From contig JAFTMS010000033.1 of NCBI GenBank assembly GCA_017452265.1, forward strand, positions 18,745 to 82,744: a stretch of DNA of 64,000 nucleotides, given 5' to 3'. The DNA comes from Bacteroidales bacterium (GTDB lineage: Bacteria > Bacteroidota > Bacteroidia > Bacteroidales > UBA932). Made by a program: the position numbers and the translations under genes. The notes under the pieces were generated by a model. That model was not told the origin of the DNA, did no database searches, and saw nothing but the letters and a program-made list of their open reading frames with translations. This document shows, piece after piece, positions 54,084-62,841 of the stretch; the stretch's first letter is position 1, and each line of letters begins with the position of its first letter.

Positions 54084-54965
54084 ATGCTAAGACCAATTAA
54101 AGAATGGGTGTTGGATAATGTATTATCGCTAATACCTGACAAGGCATATTTAAAACTAAAGTATAGGGTTGTCATGCATAAAAAGCTGAACCTGAATAAC
54201 CCTAAAACCTTCAACGAAAAGCTCCAGTGGCTGAAGTTATATAACCGCAAGCCAGAATATACAACAATGGTAGACAAGTATGCGGTAAAAGAGTATGTTG
54301 CCTCTAAGATTGGTGAATCATACATAATACCCACTCTTGGTGTTTGGGACAAACCAGAAGATATTGATTGGGATTCTATGCCTAATCAGTTTGTGTTGAA
54401 AACAACTCATGGGGGGGGGAATTTAGGTGTAGTCGTAGTTAAAGATAAGTTATCAATAGACAAGGAAGTGATTATTCAGAATCTTAAAAAGTCCATGAAA
54501 CTTGATCTTTATAAAAGAAATCGCGAATGGCCTTATAAGAATGTACCAAAACGGATTCTTGCAGAAGCATTTCTAGAGGATAAGACAACACAAGAATTAC
54601 GTGATTACAAATTCTTTTGTTTTGATGGAAAGGTAAAAGCACTCTTTATAGCAACGGATAGGCAAACACGTGAGGAACCATACTTCAACTTCTTCGATGG
54701 GGATTTCAATAGTTTAGATTTTAAGCAAGGTCACCCTAGAAATGTGGTTCTTCCTGAAAAGCCTTCAACATTTGAAAAAATGAAGGAAGTGGCAGCAACA
54801 TTGTCCAAAGGTATTCCTCATGTTAGAGTGGATTTATACGAAGTTAATGGTCGTGTTTATTTTGGAGAAATGACATTCTTTCATTTTGGAGGTATTGTAC
54901 CGTTTGAGCCGGAAGTGTGGGATTATAAGTTTGGAGAAATGATAAAAATACCAATGATTAATTGA
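54084..54965 (+). CDS. TupA-like ATP-grasp protein with poly-G tract
   Basis: 293 aa. PKTFNEKLQWLKLYNRKPEY and FVLKTTHGGGNLGVVVVKD fit the TupA-like ATP-grasp family found in capsule loci; it probably ligates an amino acid or similar group to a sugar, by analogy. In-frame G9 at 54411-54419 encodes the Gly loop itself (HGGGN), so any slip kills the active site. Confidence 0.85.
   Translation: MLRPIKEWVLDNVLSLIPDKAYLKLKYRVVMHKKLNLNNPKTFNEKLQWLKLYNRKPEYTTMVDKYAVKEYVASKIGESYIIPTLGVWDKPEDIDWDSMPNQFVLKTTHGGGNLGVVVVKDKLSIDKEVIIQNLKKSMKLDLYKRNREWPYKNVPKRILAEAFLEDKTTQELRDYKFFCFDGKVKALFIATDRQTREEPYFNFFDGDFNSLDFKQGHPRNVVLPEKPSTFEKMKEVAATLSKGIPHVRVDLYEVNGRVYFGEMTFFHFGGIVPFEPEVWDYKFGEMIKIPMIN
54411..54419 (+). 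repeat. Poly-G tract G9 in the ATP-grasp gene
   Basis: Nine G encoding three Gly of the nucleotide-binding loop; longest of four G tracts in the locus. Confidence 0.85.
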
Positions 54966-56143
54966 TGAAAATACTATTTATACATAATTCTTATAGTGAA
55001 AAGACACCTTCGGGTGAAGAACATGCATCTCGTGAACTTGCAGCTCTACTTGAAGAGCATGGACATGAGGTGAGGTGGTTTAAGCGAAGTTCAGATGAAG
55101 TGCGTTCATCGAAGAAGTTAACTGTTGCCTCCTTTTTTACAGGGGTTTATAATCCTTTTATAAAAAAGGAATTGGCAAAAATTATCGACGACTTTAAACC
55201 AGATGTTGCACAGGTACAGAATTTATATCCATTGATTTCTTCGAGTATCTTTGGTGTATTAAGGAAATATCACATACCTGTAGTGATGAGATGTCCAAAC
55301 TATAGACTTTTCTGCCCTTCGGGTTTGAGCCTTGATAAGAGTGGTCAGGTGTGCGAACGTTGTTGGAGGAAGGGACACGAGTGGTGGTGTATCAAGGGTA
55401 ATTGTGAGAATTCTATACCTAAAAGTGTGGGTTATGCTTTGCGAAACTCATTCAATAGAATTACAGGAAAAATAAGTGATGGAGTTGATGTCTTTATCGT
55501 GCAGTCAGAGTTTCAAAAAAAGAAATTTATTGGACAAGGTATACCTGAGCATAAAATCGGAATAGTGCCAGGCATATCGCCCAATGTTACCCCTCGTAGT
55601 GACGTATATATGGGCGAATGGGTGAGTTTCGTAGGGAGAGTGAGTGCAGAAAAGGGTATTTATGAGTTCATTGAGGCTGCCCGCCTTAATCCGGGTATTC
55701 CCTTTAAGGTGGCAGGTTCTTTAGATGCTAACTTTGAAAAACCTCAGGATATACCTAACAACTTGGAGTTCGTTGGTTTCTTGAAAGGTGCCGATTTAGA
55801 TGATTTTTATTTGAAGTCACGTATCATCGTTGTACCAAGTAAATGGTATGAAGGTTTTCCTAACGTTATTCTTAGAGGCTTTCTGCTTAATAGGCCTGTG
55901 GTTACTACTAATATTGGTGCAATGCAAAGTATTGTTGAAACTGGTGTTAATGGTATTTTAGTTGAACCAGGGAGTGTTGAAGATTTATCAAAAGCTATTA
56001 GTGAATTATACCCACAGATTAATCTTTGTCGAAAGTATGGAGAGGCGGGCAGAGAGAAGTCATTGACTGCATATTCTCGTGAGCAGATTTATGATTATTT
56101 AATGGAGATTTATAGTCGAGCGAGAAATAATAGTTTTGCCTAA
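54965..56143 (+). CDS. Glycosyltransferase family 4
   Basis: 392 aa GT-B enzyme. ILFIHNSYSEKTPSGEEHAS at the N-terminus; VSFVGRVSAEKGIYEFIEAA and PNVILRGFLLNRPVVTTNIG in the donor domain. A Cys-rich insert (CPNYRLFCPSG, CERCWRKGHEWWC) between 105 and 150 is common in this subfamily. ATG 54965 overlaps the previous TGA. Confidence 0.9.
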   Translation: MKILFIHNSYSEKTPSGEEHASRELAALLEEHGHEVRWFKRSSDEVRSSKKLTVASFFTGVYNPFIKKELAKIIDDFKPDVAQVQNLYPLISSSIFGVLRKYHIPVVMRCPNYRLFCPSGLSLDKSGQVCERCWRKGHEWWCIKGNCENSIPKSVGYALRNSFNRITGKISDGVDVFIVQSEFQKKKFIGQGIPEHKIGIVPGISPNVTPRSDVYMGEWVSFVGRVSAEKGIYEFIEAARLNPGIPFKVAGSLDANFEKPQDIPNNLEFVGFLKGADLDDFYLKSRIIVVPSKWYEGFPNVILRGFLLNRPVVTTNIGAMQSIVETGVNGILVEPGSVEDLSKAISELYPQINLCRKYGEAGREKSLTAYSREQIYDYLMEIYSRARNNSFA

Positions 56144-56370
56144 TGTCCTACTTCATCGAACTTCAATCCATCTATAAACACCCAGTGATGGTGAATGTGG
56201 AGCATGTCGCTTACATTGAGCCTGCTGATAAAGGGTGTAAAGTGCATCTGTGTGGGACGAGAATATCTTCCTCTGAGTCTGGAGGCAGCATCAGGAGTGT
56301 GTCTGGTGGCATGGAGACTATCTATGTGCAGGAATCATACGAAACTGTAAAACGCAAGATCAATGAGTGA
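56143..56370 (+). CDS. Small unrecognised protein coupled to KAP NTPase
   Basis: 75 aa, mostly beta: FIELQSIYKHPVMVNVEHVA, YIEPADKGCKVHLCG, Gly/Ser-rich middle, then IYVQESYETVKRKINE. The pattern (residue-binding strand, I..I, C-terminal E.VK) loosely recalls small FlbD-like proteins, but no family is claimed. Overlaps the NTPase start by 8 bp and the GT4 stop by 1, so the pair is translationally coupled. Confidence 0.65.
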   Translation: MSYFIELQSIYKHPVMVNVEHVAYIEPADKGCKVHLCGTRISSSESGGSIRSVSGGMETIYVQESYETVKRKINE

Positions 56371-57763
56371 GTTTTATGTACCTATAGATGGGGCTATCAA
56401 GGATTTTGCCAGGCATATCAATGCTAATCCTCGTACCATTCTGTCATCTAAGTTTGGTGATGGCAAGAGTTTCTTCCTTCAGAAGATAAAGGAGGATGAA
56501 GGATTGAAGGATGAGTATGAGTTCTTGACCATCTATCCGGTCAATTATCAGGTGGTAGGGAATAAGGATATTTTTGAACTTATCAAGCGAGATATCTTAT
56601 TCCAACTGATGCTGCATGATATGATTAGTGGGAATGTGGTGCTGAAAGAGTCCGAGGCATTTTCGTGGTTTGTATATATGAATGGCAAGAGCCTTGTTGC
56701 TGATTTGCTACCTTATGTTGCTGAGTTGGGGCTGGAGCCAGATGAATGTGCCAAGGTGCTTACTGCTATGAAGGGGCTCAAACTGTTCAAGGGTATTAAG
56801 GAGAAGTTTGAGAAATTCAAGAAGGAGCAGCTGGTATCTGACGATGACAGGATTGAGGCATTCTTGGATAAGGCAGATGCTAGTTTTATCTATGAGTGTG
56901 ATGTGATTACTCAAATTATCCAAAAGACTATCACGGATTTCCAGAAGCGGACACACAAGAAGGTGGCTCTAATCGTCGAAGACTTGGATAGAATAGATCC
57001 TGCTCATCTGTTCCGTATCTTGAATGTGCTGTCAGCACATATTGATTATGGATATAAGTATTTTGTGAAGCCTGATGCTTCCTTGGTGGGAAATAAGTTT
57101 GGTCTTGATAATATCGTGTTGGTTATTGACTACAATAATCTGCGACATATTTATAGGCACTTTTATGGTGAACGTACGGACTTCAATGGATATATCAGCA
57201 AATTCCTTAGTAGTGTACCATTTGCCTATTCATTGGAAAAACAGAAGTGTGAGTATGTGGTTTCAAAGCTGTCGGAGCTTACCGGACTTGATAAGGACAT
57301 TGTTAATTTGGTCTTCCCCGAGAGTGATTTAGTCTCCAAGACTATCCGTGAAATTGTCCAGTCATTCGAGATTTCGCAAAGTGTTGTGAGAGTGCCAGTG
57401 GCTATAATTGATGATGAGCCTGTGGCATTATCCACCTCATTTATCCGAGTGATGGCTATTCTCAGACGACTGAAATATACAGATGCTGAGATAAGAAAGA
57501 ATATACTGGCATTAAAAGAAGAGAAGCAGGAATTGTTTGTAAGGTATATTTTACCGTATGTCTTTATGCATCAGAAGAATTGTAAAGGAGGCAGATGTAT
57601 GATTTGCATTAATAATGAGGAAAAGAGGGCTCATCAGGTTCAGTTACTGTTAAACAAAGATTCTGGAACAGCATCTATTGAAACAATGTATATGAGACAA
57701 GGTAATGAGGTGGAAACTAACTTCTATCAGTTGCTTGATTCGTTGTTTGATTATATAGCATAA
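56363..57763 (+). CDS. KAP-family P-loop NTPase
   Basis: 466 aa. Walker A SSKFGDGKSFFL (Lys35, Ser36), Walker B VALIVEDLDRIDP (Asp207) followed by LFRILNVLSAH, the KAP-NTPase layout. A helical insertion lies at about 95-185. A Cys cluster near the C-terminus (CKGGRCMICIN) could bind zinc. No TM helices seen. KAP NTPases often serve phage defence or membrane-associated complexes; nothing here is a capsule enzyme, so this gene and its small partner look like an inserted module. Confidence 0.75.
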   Translation: MSEFYVPIDGAIKDFARHINANPRTILSSKFGDGKSFFLQKIKEDEGLKDEYEFLTIYPVNYQVVGNKDIFELIKRDILFQLMLHDMISGNVVLKESEAFSWFVYMNGKSLVADLLPYVAELGLEPDECAKVLTAMKGLKLFKGIKEKFEKFKKEQLVSDDDRIEAFLDKADASFIYECDVITQIIQKTITDFQKRTHKKVALIVEDLDRIDPAHLFRILNVLSAHIDYGYKYFVKPDASLVGNKFGLDNIVLVIDYNNLRHIYRHFYGERTDFNGYISKFLSSVPFAYSLEKQKCEYVVSKLSELTGLDKDIVNLVFPESDLVSKTIREIVQSFEISQSVVRVPVAIIDDEPVALSTSFIRVMAILRRLKYTDAEIRKNILALKEEKQELFVRYILPYVFMHQKNCKGGRCMICINNEEKRAHQVQLLLNKDSGTASIETMYMRQGNEVETNFYQLLDSLFDYIA

Positions 57764-57791
57764 GAAACATGAAGAAAACAAAATTAACGAA

Positions 57792-58580
57792 ATGAAATAC
57801 AATCCTAAGTTTGACTTTTATAGAGTAGGGAAGGCACCGGTTCTTGTAACAAGCCAAGAGGATGCTGCCAATAGAGTAAAAGAGTTGATCCGCAAAGGGG
57901 AAAAGGGTTACATCTGCATTTCTACCATGCGAACTGTGGTTGTTGCCAATAAGGAGCCGAAATATCTTGAGGTAATGGAGAACTCATTATTTAACACTCC
58001 TGATGGTACTCCTTTGGTGTGGTGTGGACGTGCATGGGGCATCAAGCAGGCAGAGCGTGCTTGTGGCCCTCATTTGTTTGATGACCTTTTGGAAGATAAA
58101 GATTCGTCTTTGAAGCATTTCCTATTGGGAGATACAGAGGAGACAGAGAAGAAGTTGAAGGAGAAGTGTGAAAAAGAGTATGGCACTCAGATAGTGGGTA
58201 TGTACTCTCCACCTTTTGCTCCTCTGGAAGAATACGATATTCAAGGCATTGCCAAAATGATTAACGATAGTGGGGCAAACATTGTTTGGACTTCGTTGCG
58301 TGCTCCTAAGCAGGATTACTTGAATGCCATGCTGGCTCCTTATGTGAATGATGGGGTGGTGTTGATTGGTGTGGGGGCTGCTTTCAGATATAAGATAGGA
58401 GAGTTGAAAAGCCCGGACGGTCCTTTACAGAAAATAGGATTAGCAGGATTGCTTTTTACAAGAAAGGGCTCTATTCCGATGAAGGAGTTTAAGTGGTATA
58501 TGAAGCATTCATTCTATTTGCTAAAGTATCTCATCGGGATTCTTGGCAAAAGAATAATTGGTAAGAAATATTACGCATAA
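57792..58580 (+). CDS. WecG/TagA/CpsF family glycosyltransferase (GT26)
   Basis: 262 aa. Signature FNTPDGTPLVWCGRAWG (about 73-89) and GVGAAFRYKIGELKSPD in the second half. Adds a sugar, often N-acetylmannosamine-type, to the lipid-linked first sugar. Basic amphipathic C-terminus (LLKYLIGILGKRIIGKKYY) suggests membrane contact. Confidence 0.92.
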   Translation: MKYNPKFDFYRVGKAPVLVTSQEDAANRVKELIRKGEKGYICISTMRTVVVANKEPKYLEVMENSLFNTPDGTPLVWCGRAWGIKQAERACGPHLFDDLLEDKDSSLKHFLLGDTEETEKKLKEKCEKEYGTQIVGMYSPPFAPLEEYDIQGIAKMINDSGANIVWTSLRAPKQDYLNAMLAPYVNDGVVLIGVGAAFRYKIGELKSPDGPLQKIGLAGLLFTRKGSIPMKEFKWYMKHSFYLLKYLIGILGKRIIGKKYYA

Positions 58581-58582
58581 AG

Positions 58583-59242
58583 ATGGAAAAAAAGGAAACA
58601 AGTCTCACATATAAATTCCTCTGCTTATTAGGATTTAAATATCCTGTGGAAGACTATGGTGATGTGTCGTTGTGGAAGGTGGTTAAGCAGTTCTTTACGA
58701 ATTGGTATCATCGTCTGCTGATAAATGCCATGAACTGGGCTGTTTTTGAACCTTTTAATCCAAGAAAATTGAGACCTGCAATCTTGAGAATACTTGGAGC
58801 AAAAGTTGGCAAGGATGTTTTCATAGGTGATTATGTGCGAGTGGATCTCAATCACTCGGATTTGATTACCATAGAGGACGGGGTTCATATAGCAGGTGAT
58901 GTGCGACTGCTTTGCCATAAGAAGGATTTGTCTAAGTACTGTCCTGACCAAGTTTATGGTATGCAACCATATAAATATGGTGAGATACATTTGTGTAAAA
59001 ATTGTGCGATTGGAACAGGTTGCCTAGTAATGCCAGGCGTAACTGTGGGTGAAGGCGCTATAGTAGGTGCCGGAGCAATGGTTACAAAGGATATTCCAGC
59101 ATGGAGTCTTGCACTGGGTAGTCCTGCAAAAGTGGTGAAGACTTTCAGTGAAGGTGCTGAATGTTTGAAAATAAGTGATTTAGGGGGGGGTAAAATAAGG
59201 CTTTATAATTCCCTTAGTATTAACTATCTAGGAGTGGCTTAA
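58583..59242 (+). CDS. Hexapeptide-repeat acyltransferase with poly-G tract
   Basis: 219 aa left-handed beta-helix O-acetyltransferase (LbH): KVGKDVFIGDYVRVDLNHSD, IGTGCLVMPGVTVGEGAIVG, and LGSPAKVVKTF at the end of the fold. G8 at 59183-59190 sits in the tail after the fold (SDLGGGKIRLYNS), so a shift would trim about 16 residues and move the stop away from the next start. Confidence 0.9.
   Translation: MEKKETSLTYKFLCLLGFKYPVEDYGDVSLWKVVKQFFTNWYHRLLINAMNWAVFEPFNPRKLRPAILRILGAKVGKDVFIGDYVRVDLNHSDLITIEDGVHIAGDVRLLCHKKDLSKYCPDQVYGMQPYKYGEIHLCKNCAIGTGCLVMPGVTVGEGAIVGAGAMVTKDIPAWSLALGSPAKVVKTFSEGAECLKISDLGGGKIRLYNSLSINYLGVA
59183..59190 (+). repeat. Poly-G tract G8 in the hexapeptide acyltransferase gene
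   Basis: Context TA-G8-TAAAATAA, identical over 18 bp to the tract at 49529. Both alternative frames stop within three codons. Confidence 0.85.
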
Positions 59243-59246
59243 TACT

Positions 59247-60446
59247 ATGGGAAGAACTGAACTTAATTCACTTAAACGCATCCTATTACTCGACGGAGAA
59301 GGTGTACAAGTAGTGTGCATGGCTCGCGAACTGAATAAGTTGGGGTGTGAGGTTTCGGCTCTATGTGCTCAGAAGGTAAGCAGTGGGTATGCTACCAAGT
59401 ATCTTCATCATAGATATAAGTCACCGGATGTGCGCCTGCAGGAAGAAGCTTTCAAGAGCTATTTCTATGAGCACTTGAAAGAGCATAAGTATGATCTTAT
59501 CATCCCAATGGGTGATGTTTCGGCTTATTTCCTTAGTAGGGAAAAGGAGGCTGTAGAGCAACAGTATGACACGCCCTGTGCGGTAGAGTCGGATGCTACT
59601 TTTGAGTTGGCAAACGACAAGCAGAAGTTGATGGAGGTGTGCAAGAGGTATGATATTGTGCATCCCAAGACGCGTGAACTGAGCATTGAGTCGTTGGATA
59701 GTGTGGCGGATTATGTTGGATTTCCTGCCATGATAAAGCCTAATCTTTCGGCCGGTGCAAGGGGTATTGTGAAGGTGGAGAATAAAGGGGAACTGCATAC
59801 GAAGTTTCCGCCCATTGCTAAGGAGTTTGGGAAGTGTACGCTTCAGCAGTACGTGGAGCAGCCGGACTATTACTATAATGTGATGTTGTTCCGTAGGCGT
59901 GATGGAAAGACAGCTGCATCAACCGTGATAAAAATTCGCAGATTCTTCCCTCTGAAGGGTGGTTCCAGTTGCTATAGTGAGACAGTGGAACATCCGTTCT
60001 TGTTGAAACAGTGCGAACGTTGCTTGGAAAAACTGAACTGGCATGGATTTGCCGATTTTGATGTGTTGGAGGATAAGGTAACGGGAGAACTGAAGATTAT
60101 TGAAATAAATCCTCGTGTGCCTTCGAGCCTTCAGGCTAGCTTTGCTGCAGGGGTGAACTTTGCCAAGATATTTGTGGATGAGTATCTTGGTAGTGGAGCT
60201 GAGGTGTTTGATATGAGCTATTATAAGGTGGGGCAGCAGGTGCGTTGGTTCGGACTGGACGTGATGTGGTTCTTGATGTGCCCGCAACGGTTTTCGTTTC
60301 GTCCTAGCTGGTTCCGCTTCTGGGGTAAGAATGTGAGCTATCATGATGGCACTTTGGCTGACCCTCTGCCCATGATTGCAGGCAGCTTGCAGGGTGTGGT
60401 GAAATATCTCGACCCGAATTTTAGAAAAGCAAAATTGAAAGGATAA
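59247..60446 (+). CDS. ATP-grasp protein (carbamoyl-phosphate-synthase-like)
   Basis: 399 aa. N-terminal Rossmann-like part (RILLLDGEGVQVVCMARELN), ATP-grasp core with FPAMIKPNLSAGARGIVKVE, and metal-binding EINPRVPSSLQASFAAGVN. Likely ligates a carboxylate to an amino sugar or lipid intermediate; substrate unknown. Four bp after the acetyltransferase gene. Confidence 0.85.
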   Translation: MGRTELNSLKRILLLDGEGVQVVCMARELNKLGCEVSALCAQKVSSGYATKYLHHRYKSPDVRLQEEAFKSYFYEHLKEHKYDLIIPMGDVSAYFLSREKEAVEQQYDTPCAVESDATFELANDKQKLMEVCKRYDIVHPKTRELSIESLDSVADYVGFPAMIKPNLSAGARGIVKVENKGELHTKFPPIAKEFGKCTLQQYVEQPDYYYNVMLFRRRDGKTAASTVIKIRRFFPLKGGSSCYSETVEHPFLLKQCERCLEKLNWHGFADFDVLEDKVTGELKIIEINPRVPSSLQASFAAGVNFAKIFVDEYLGSGAEVFDMSYYKVGQQVRWFGLDVMWFLMCPQRFSFRPSWFRFWGKNVSYHDGTLADPLPMIAGSLQGVVKYLDPNFRKAKLKG

Positions 60447-60452
60447 AATTAT

Positions 60453-61328
60453 ATGAAACATATCCTAATTACCGGTGCCAACAGTTTTGTTGGCACCAAT
60501 ATAGAGAAATGGCTCATGAAGGAGCCGGAGGTGTTTGCTGTGGATACGGTGGACACTATGAACGATGCTTGGAAGCAGGTGGATTACACTAAGTATGATG
60601 CTGTATTCCATGTGGCGGGCATTGCGCATGTAGATCCGAAGCCGGAGATGGCTCCACTTTATTATAAAGTTAACCGTGACCTTGCTATCGAGGTGGCTCA
60701 GTGGGCGAAGGAGCATGGGGTGAAGCAGTTTATCTACATGAGTTCGCGCATTGTGTATCATGCCAGCAAGGACATGAAGCCGAATGTGACGACTCCTGAT
60801 ACTGTGCCTAATCCGAATGATTTCTATGGGGATAGTAAACTGCAGGCCGAGAAGGGATTGAATGAACTGGCTTGCGATACGTTCAAGGTGGCTATTATCC
60901 GTCCGCCGATGATTTATGGTCCTGGCAACAAGGGTAACTTGCCTCGATTGGCTTGGCTGGCTCAGAAGACTCAGGTGTTCCCTGCATGGCACAACAAGCG
61001 TTCGATGCTGCATGTGCTGAATCTGGCTGAGTTTGTGAAGCAGCTCATTGTGCGTGAAATGGCTGGTACGTTCTATCCTCAGAATGCGGAATATGCCGAT
61101 ACGGTGGAGATTGTCCGTTGCTTTGCCAAGGAACATGGCCATAAGATCTGGATTACGAAGTTGCTGAATCCGTTCGTATGGTTGGGTTCGTTCTTCTTGC
61201 CTCCTATTCCTAAGATGTTTTCGGATTCTTACTATGTGCAGGAGATGAGTCAGTATGATTTTGACTATCAGGTGATCTCATTTGAGGAGAGCTTGAAGGG
61301 ACTGGATGCGAGAAAGACAATGAGATAA
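60453..61328 (+). CDS. NAD-dependent sugar epimerase/dehydratase
   Basis: 291 aa extended SDR. ILITGANSFVGTNIEKWL at the N-terminus, VFHVAGIAHVDP, catalytic YxxxK in DFYGDSKLQAEKGL, and RPPMIYGPGNKGN. Similar to epimerase-reductases placed before the initiating transferase in Bacteroidetes loci; probably makes the first sugar nucleotide of the repeat. Confidence 0.88.
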   Translation: MKHILITGANSFVGTNIEKWLMKEPEVFAVDTVDTMNDAWKQVDYTKYDAVFHVAGIAHVDPKPEMAPLYYKVNRDLAIEVAQWAKEHGVKQFIYMSSRIVYHASKDMKPNVTTPDTVPNPNDFYGDSKLQAEKGLNELACDTFKVAIIRPPMIYGPGNKGNLPRLAWLAQKTQVFPAWHNKRSMLHVLNLAEFVKQLIVREMAGTFYPQNAEYADTVEIVRCFAKEHGHKIWITKLLNPFVWLGSFFLPPIPKMFSDSYYVQEMSQYDFDYQVISFEESLKGLDARKTMR

Positions 61329-61339
61329 ATGGAAAGACT

Positions 61340-61993
61340 ATGATATATAGATTTTGTAAGCGTTTGTTTGATGTGGGGTGTGCCTTGATAGGTATCATTG
61401 GCACGGCTCCCATCTGGTTGTTCTCTATAGTGGCTACCTTGATTAGCGATTGGGGGCCGCTGTTTTATTTTGCCAACCGTGTGGGCAAGGACAATAAGCA
61501 GTTCAAGATGTGGAAGTTCCGCTCTATGCGGGTGGCTCGTGGGGCAAATGAGGCTTCGTTGCGTCCGGACCAGAACCGTATCTTCTGGTGGGGTAAGTGG
61601 ATGAGAAGGCTGAAGATTGATGAGCTGCCGCAGCTGATAAATATCTTGAACGGCACAATGTCTATCGTGGGGCCTCGTCCGGCTGCTGTGGATCAGGTAG
61701 GCATCACTCGTGGGGGCGAGAATGCAATTGCGGCCACCGTGCCTTGCGGACTGACCAGTCAGTCAAGCCTGTGGGACTACATCTATGGCGACCAGTTCCC
61801 TGATGAGGCTGAATATAACGAGAAGGTGCTCCCCATCCGCCTGAAGCTGGATGTGTACTACGTGAAGCATGCTTCGTTCTTTGGAGATATAAAGCTAATA
61901 ATCTGGACTGTCCTGGCCATTCTATATACTGCCTTAGGCAAGTATCCGCAGTGGATGCACGATAAATTGGTAGAATATTCCAAAGCTGTATAG
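61340..61993 (+). CDS. Initiating sugar-1-phosphate transferase
   Basis: 217 aa polyprenyl-phosphate glycosyl-1-phosphate transferase (PglC/WcaJ core). N-terminal membrane helix (LFDVGCALIGIIGTAPIWLF), then FKMWKFRSMRV, RLKIDELPQLINILNGTMSI and VGPRPA. Starts the repeat unit on undecaprenyl phosphate. Confidence 0.95.
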   Translation: MIYRFCKRLFDVGCALIGIIGTAPIWLFSIVATLISDWGPLFYFANRVGKDNKQFKMWKFRSMRVARGANEASLRPDQNRIFWWGKWMRRLKIDELPQLINILNGTMSIVGPRPAAVDQVGITRGGENAIAATVPCGLTSQSSLWDYIYGDQFPDEAEYNEKVLPIRLKLDVYYVKHASFFGDIKLIIWTVLAILYTALGKYPQWMHDKLVEYSKAV

Positions 61994-62023
61994 TATTTTT
62001 TACTCGACAAAATCATAATAAAT

Positions 62024-62701
62024 ATGAAATACCTATTAGTAGTAGCCCATCCCGACGATGAGGTTCTGGGTGCTGGCGCTTCGATGTGGAAGTGGAGCCA
62101 TCAAGGCGATGTCGTCGAATTGGCGATAATGTGCACAGAAGCGAAGGCGCGTGCGTTCCGTCCGGAGGATAATGAACTGGAGGATGATACTGCTGCCGCA
62201 GTCAAGTCTGTTGGCGTGAGCAGAATTTATGAGGGAACATTCCCGAACATTGAGATGAATACTGTCCCTCATCTGAAGCTGGTCCAGTTCATAGAGTCAG
62301 CTATCAAGGAGAGTGAACCGGATATTGTGATTACGCATCATCCTGCAGATACGAACAATGACCATCTGCAGACGTCGATGGCTTGTCAGGAGGCTGTTCG
62401 ACTGTTCCAACGTCGTCCGGAGGTGAAGCGTGTGAAGGAGCTGTGGTACATGGAGGTTCCGAGTTGCACGGAGTGGAAGATTAATAATGCATTCAATACC
62501 TTCAACCCGAACTGCTTTGTGGAGGTGGGGGCCGAAGGCGTGGAGGCGAAGATAAAGGCATTGTCGATGTATCGTGGTGTGATGCGTCCATACCCTCATC
62601 CTCGTTCGGCCGAGTATATCACTGGCCTTGCTGCCATGAGAGGCGGTCAGTGGGGCTGCAACTATGCTGAGGCCTTTGAGGTTGTACTGCGCAATTATTG
62701 A
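62024..62701 (+). CDS. PIG-L/LmbE family deacetylase
   Basis: 225 aa zinc-dependent de-N-acetylase. Metal and catalytic motif VVAHPDDEVLGAG (His9, Asp11, Asp12) and second His in ITHHPADTNNDHLQ. Removes an acetyl group from an N-acetyl sugar, either on the lipid intermediate or on the polymer. Last capsule-type gene of the locus. Confidence 0.92.
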   Translation: MKYLLVVAHPDDEVLGAGASMWKWSHQGDVVELAIMCTEAKARAFRPEDNELEDDTAAAVKSVGVSRIYEGTFPNIEMNTVPHLKLVQFIESAIKESEPDIVITHHPADTNNDHLQTSMACQEAVRLFQRRPEVKRVKELWYMEVPSCTEWKINNAFNTFNPNCFVEVGAEGVEAKIKALSMYRGVMRPYPHPRSAEYITGLAAMRGGQWGCNYAEAFEVVLRNY

Positions 62702-62771
62702 TGAATCCGATGCCGGTCGATGCCTGCAAGGGATTGCAGAGGACTTTGGAGATTTTCAGATAGAAAAAGTG

Positions 62772-62796
62772 ATTTTCTTAACTTCATTAAGAAAAT
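62772..62796. promoter_or_regulatory. 10-bp inverted repeat upstream of the Panacea gene
   Basis: ATTTTCTTAA (62772-62781) and TTAAGAAAAT (62787-62796), perfect arms with a 5-bp spacer, ending 6 bp before the -7 box at 62803. Position suits an operator for autorepression. Confidence 0.55.
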
Positions 62797-62802
62797 AATT
62801 AC

Positions 62803-62810
62803 TACTTTTG
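62803..62810 (+). promoter_or_regulatory. TACTTTTG -7 box of the Panacea operon
   Basis: 31 bases upstream of ATG 62842; the -33 region falls in the inverted repeat. Confidence 0.55.
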
Positions 62811-62841
62811 TATCGCATTATGTTTGCATATAGTTCTGGAT

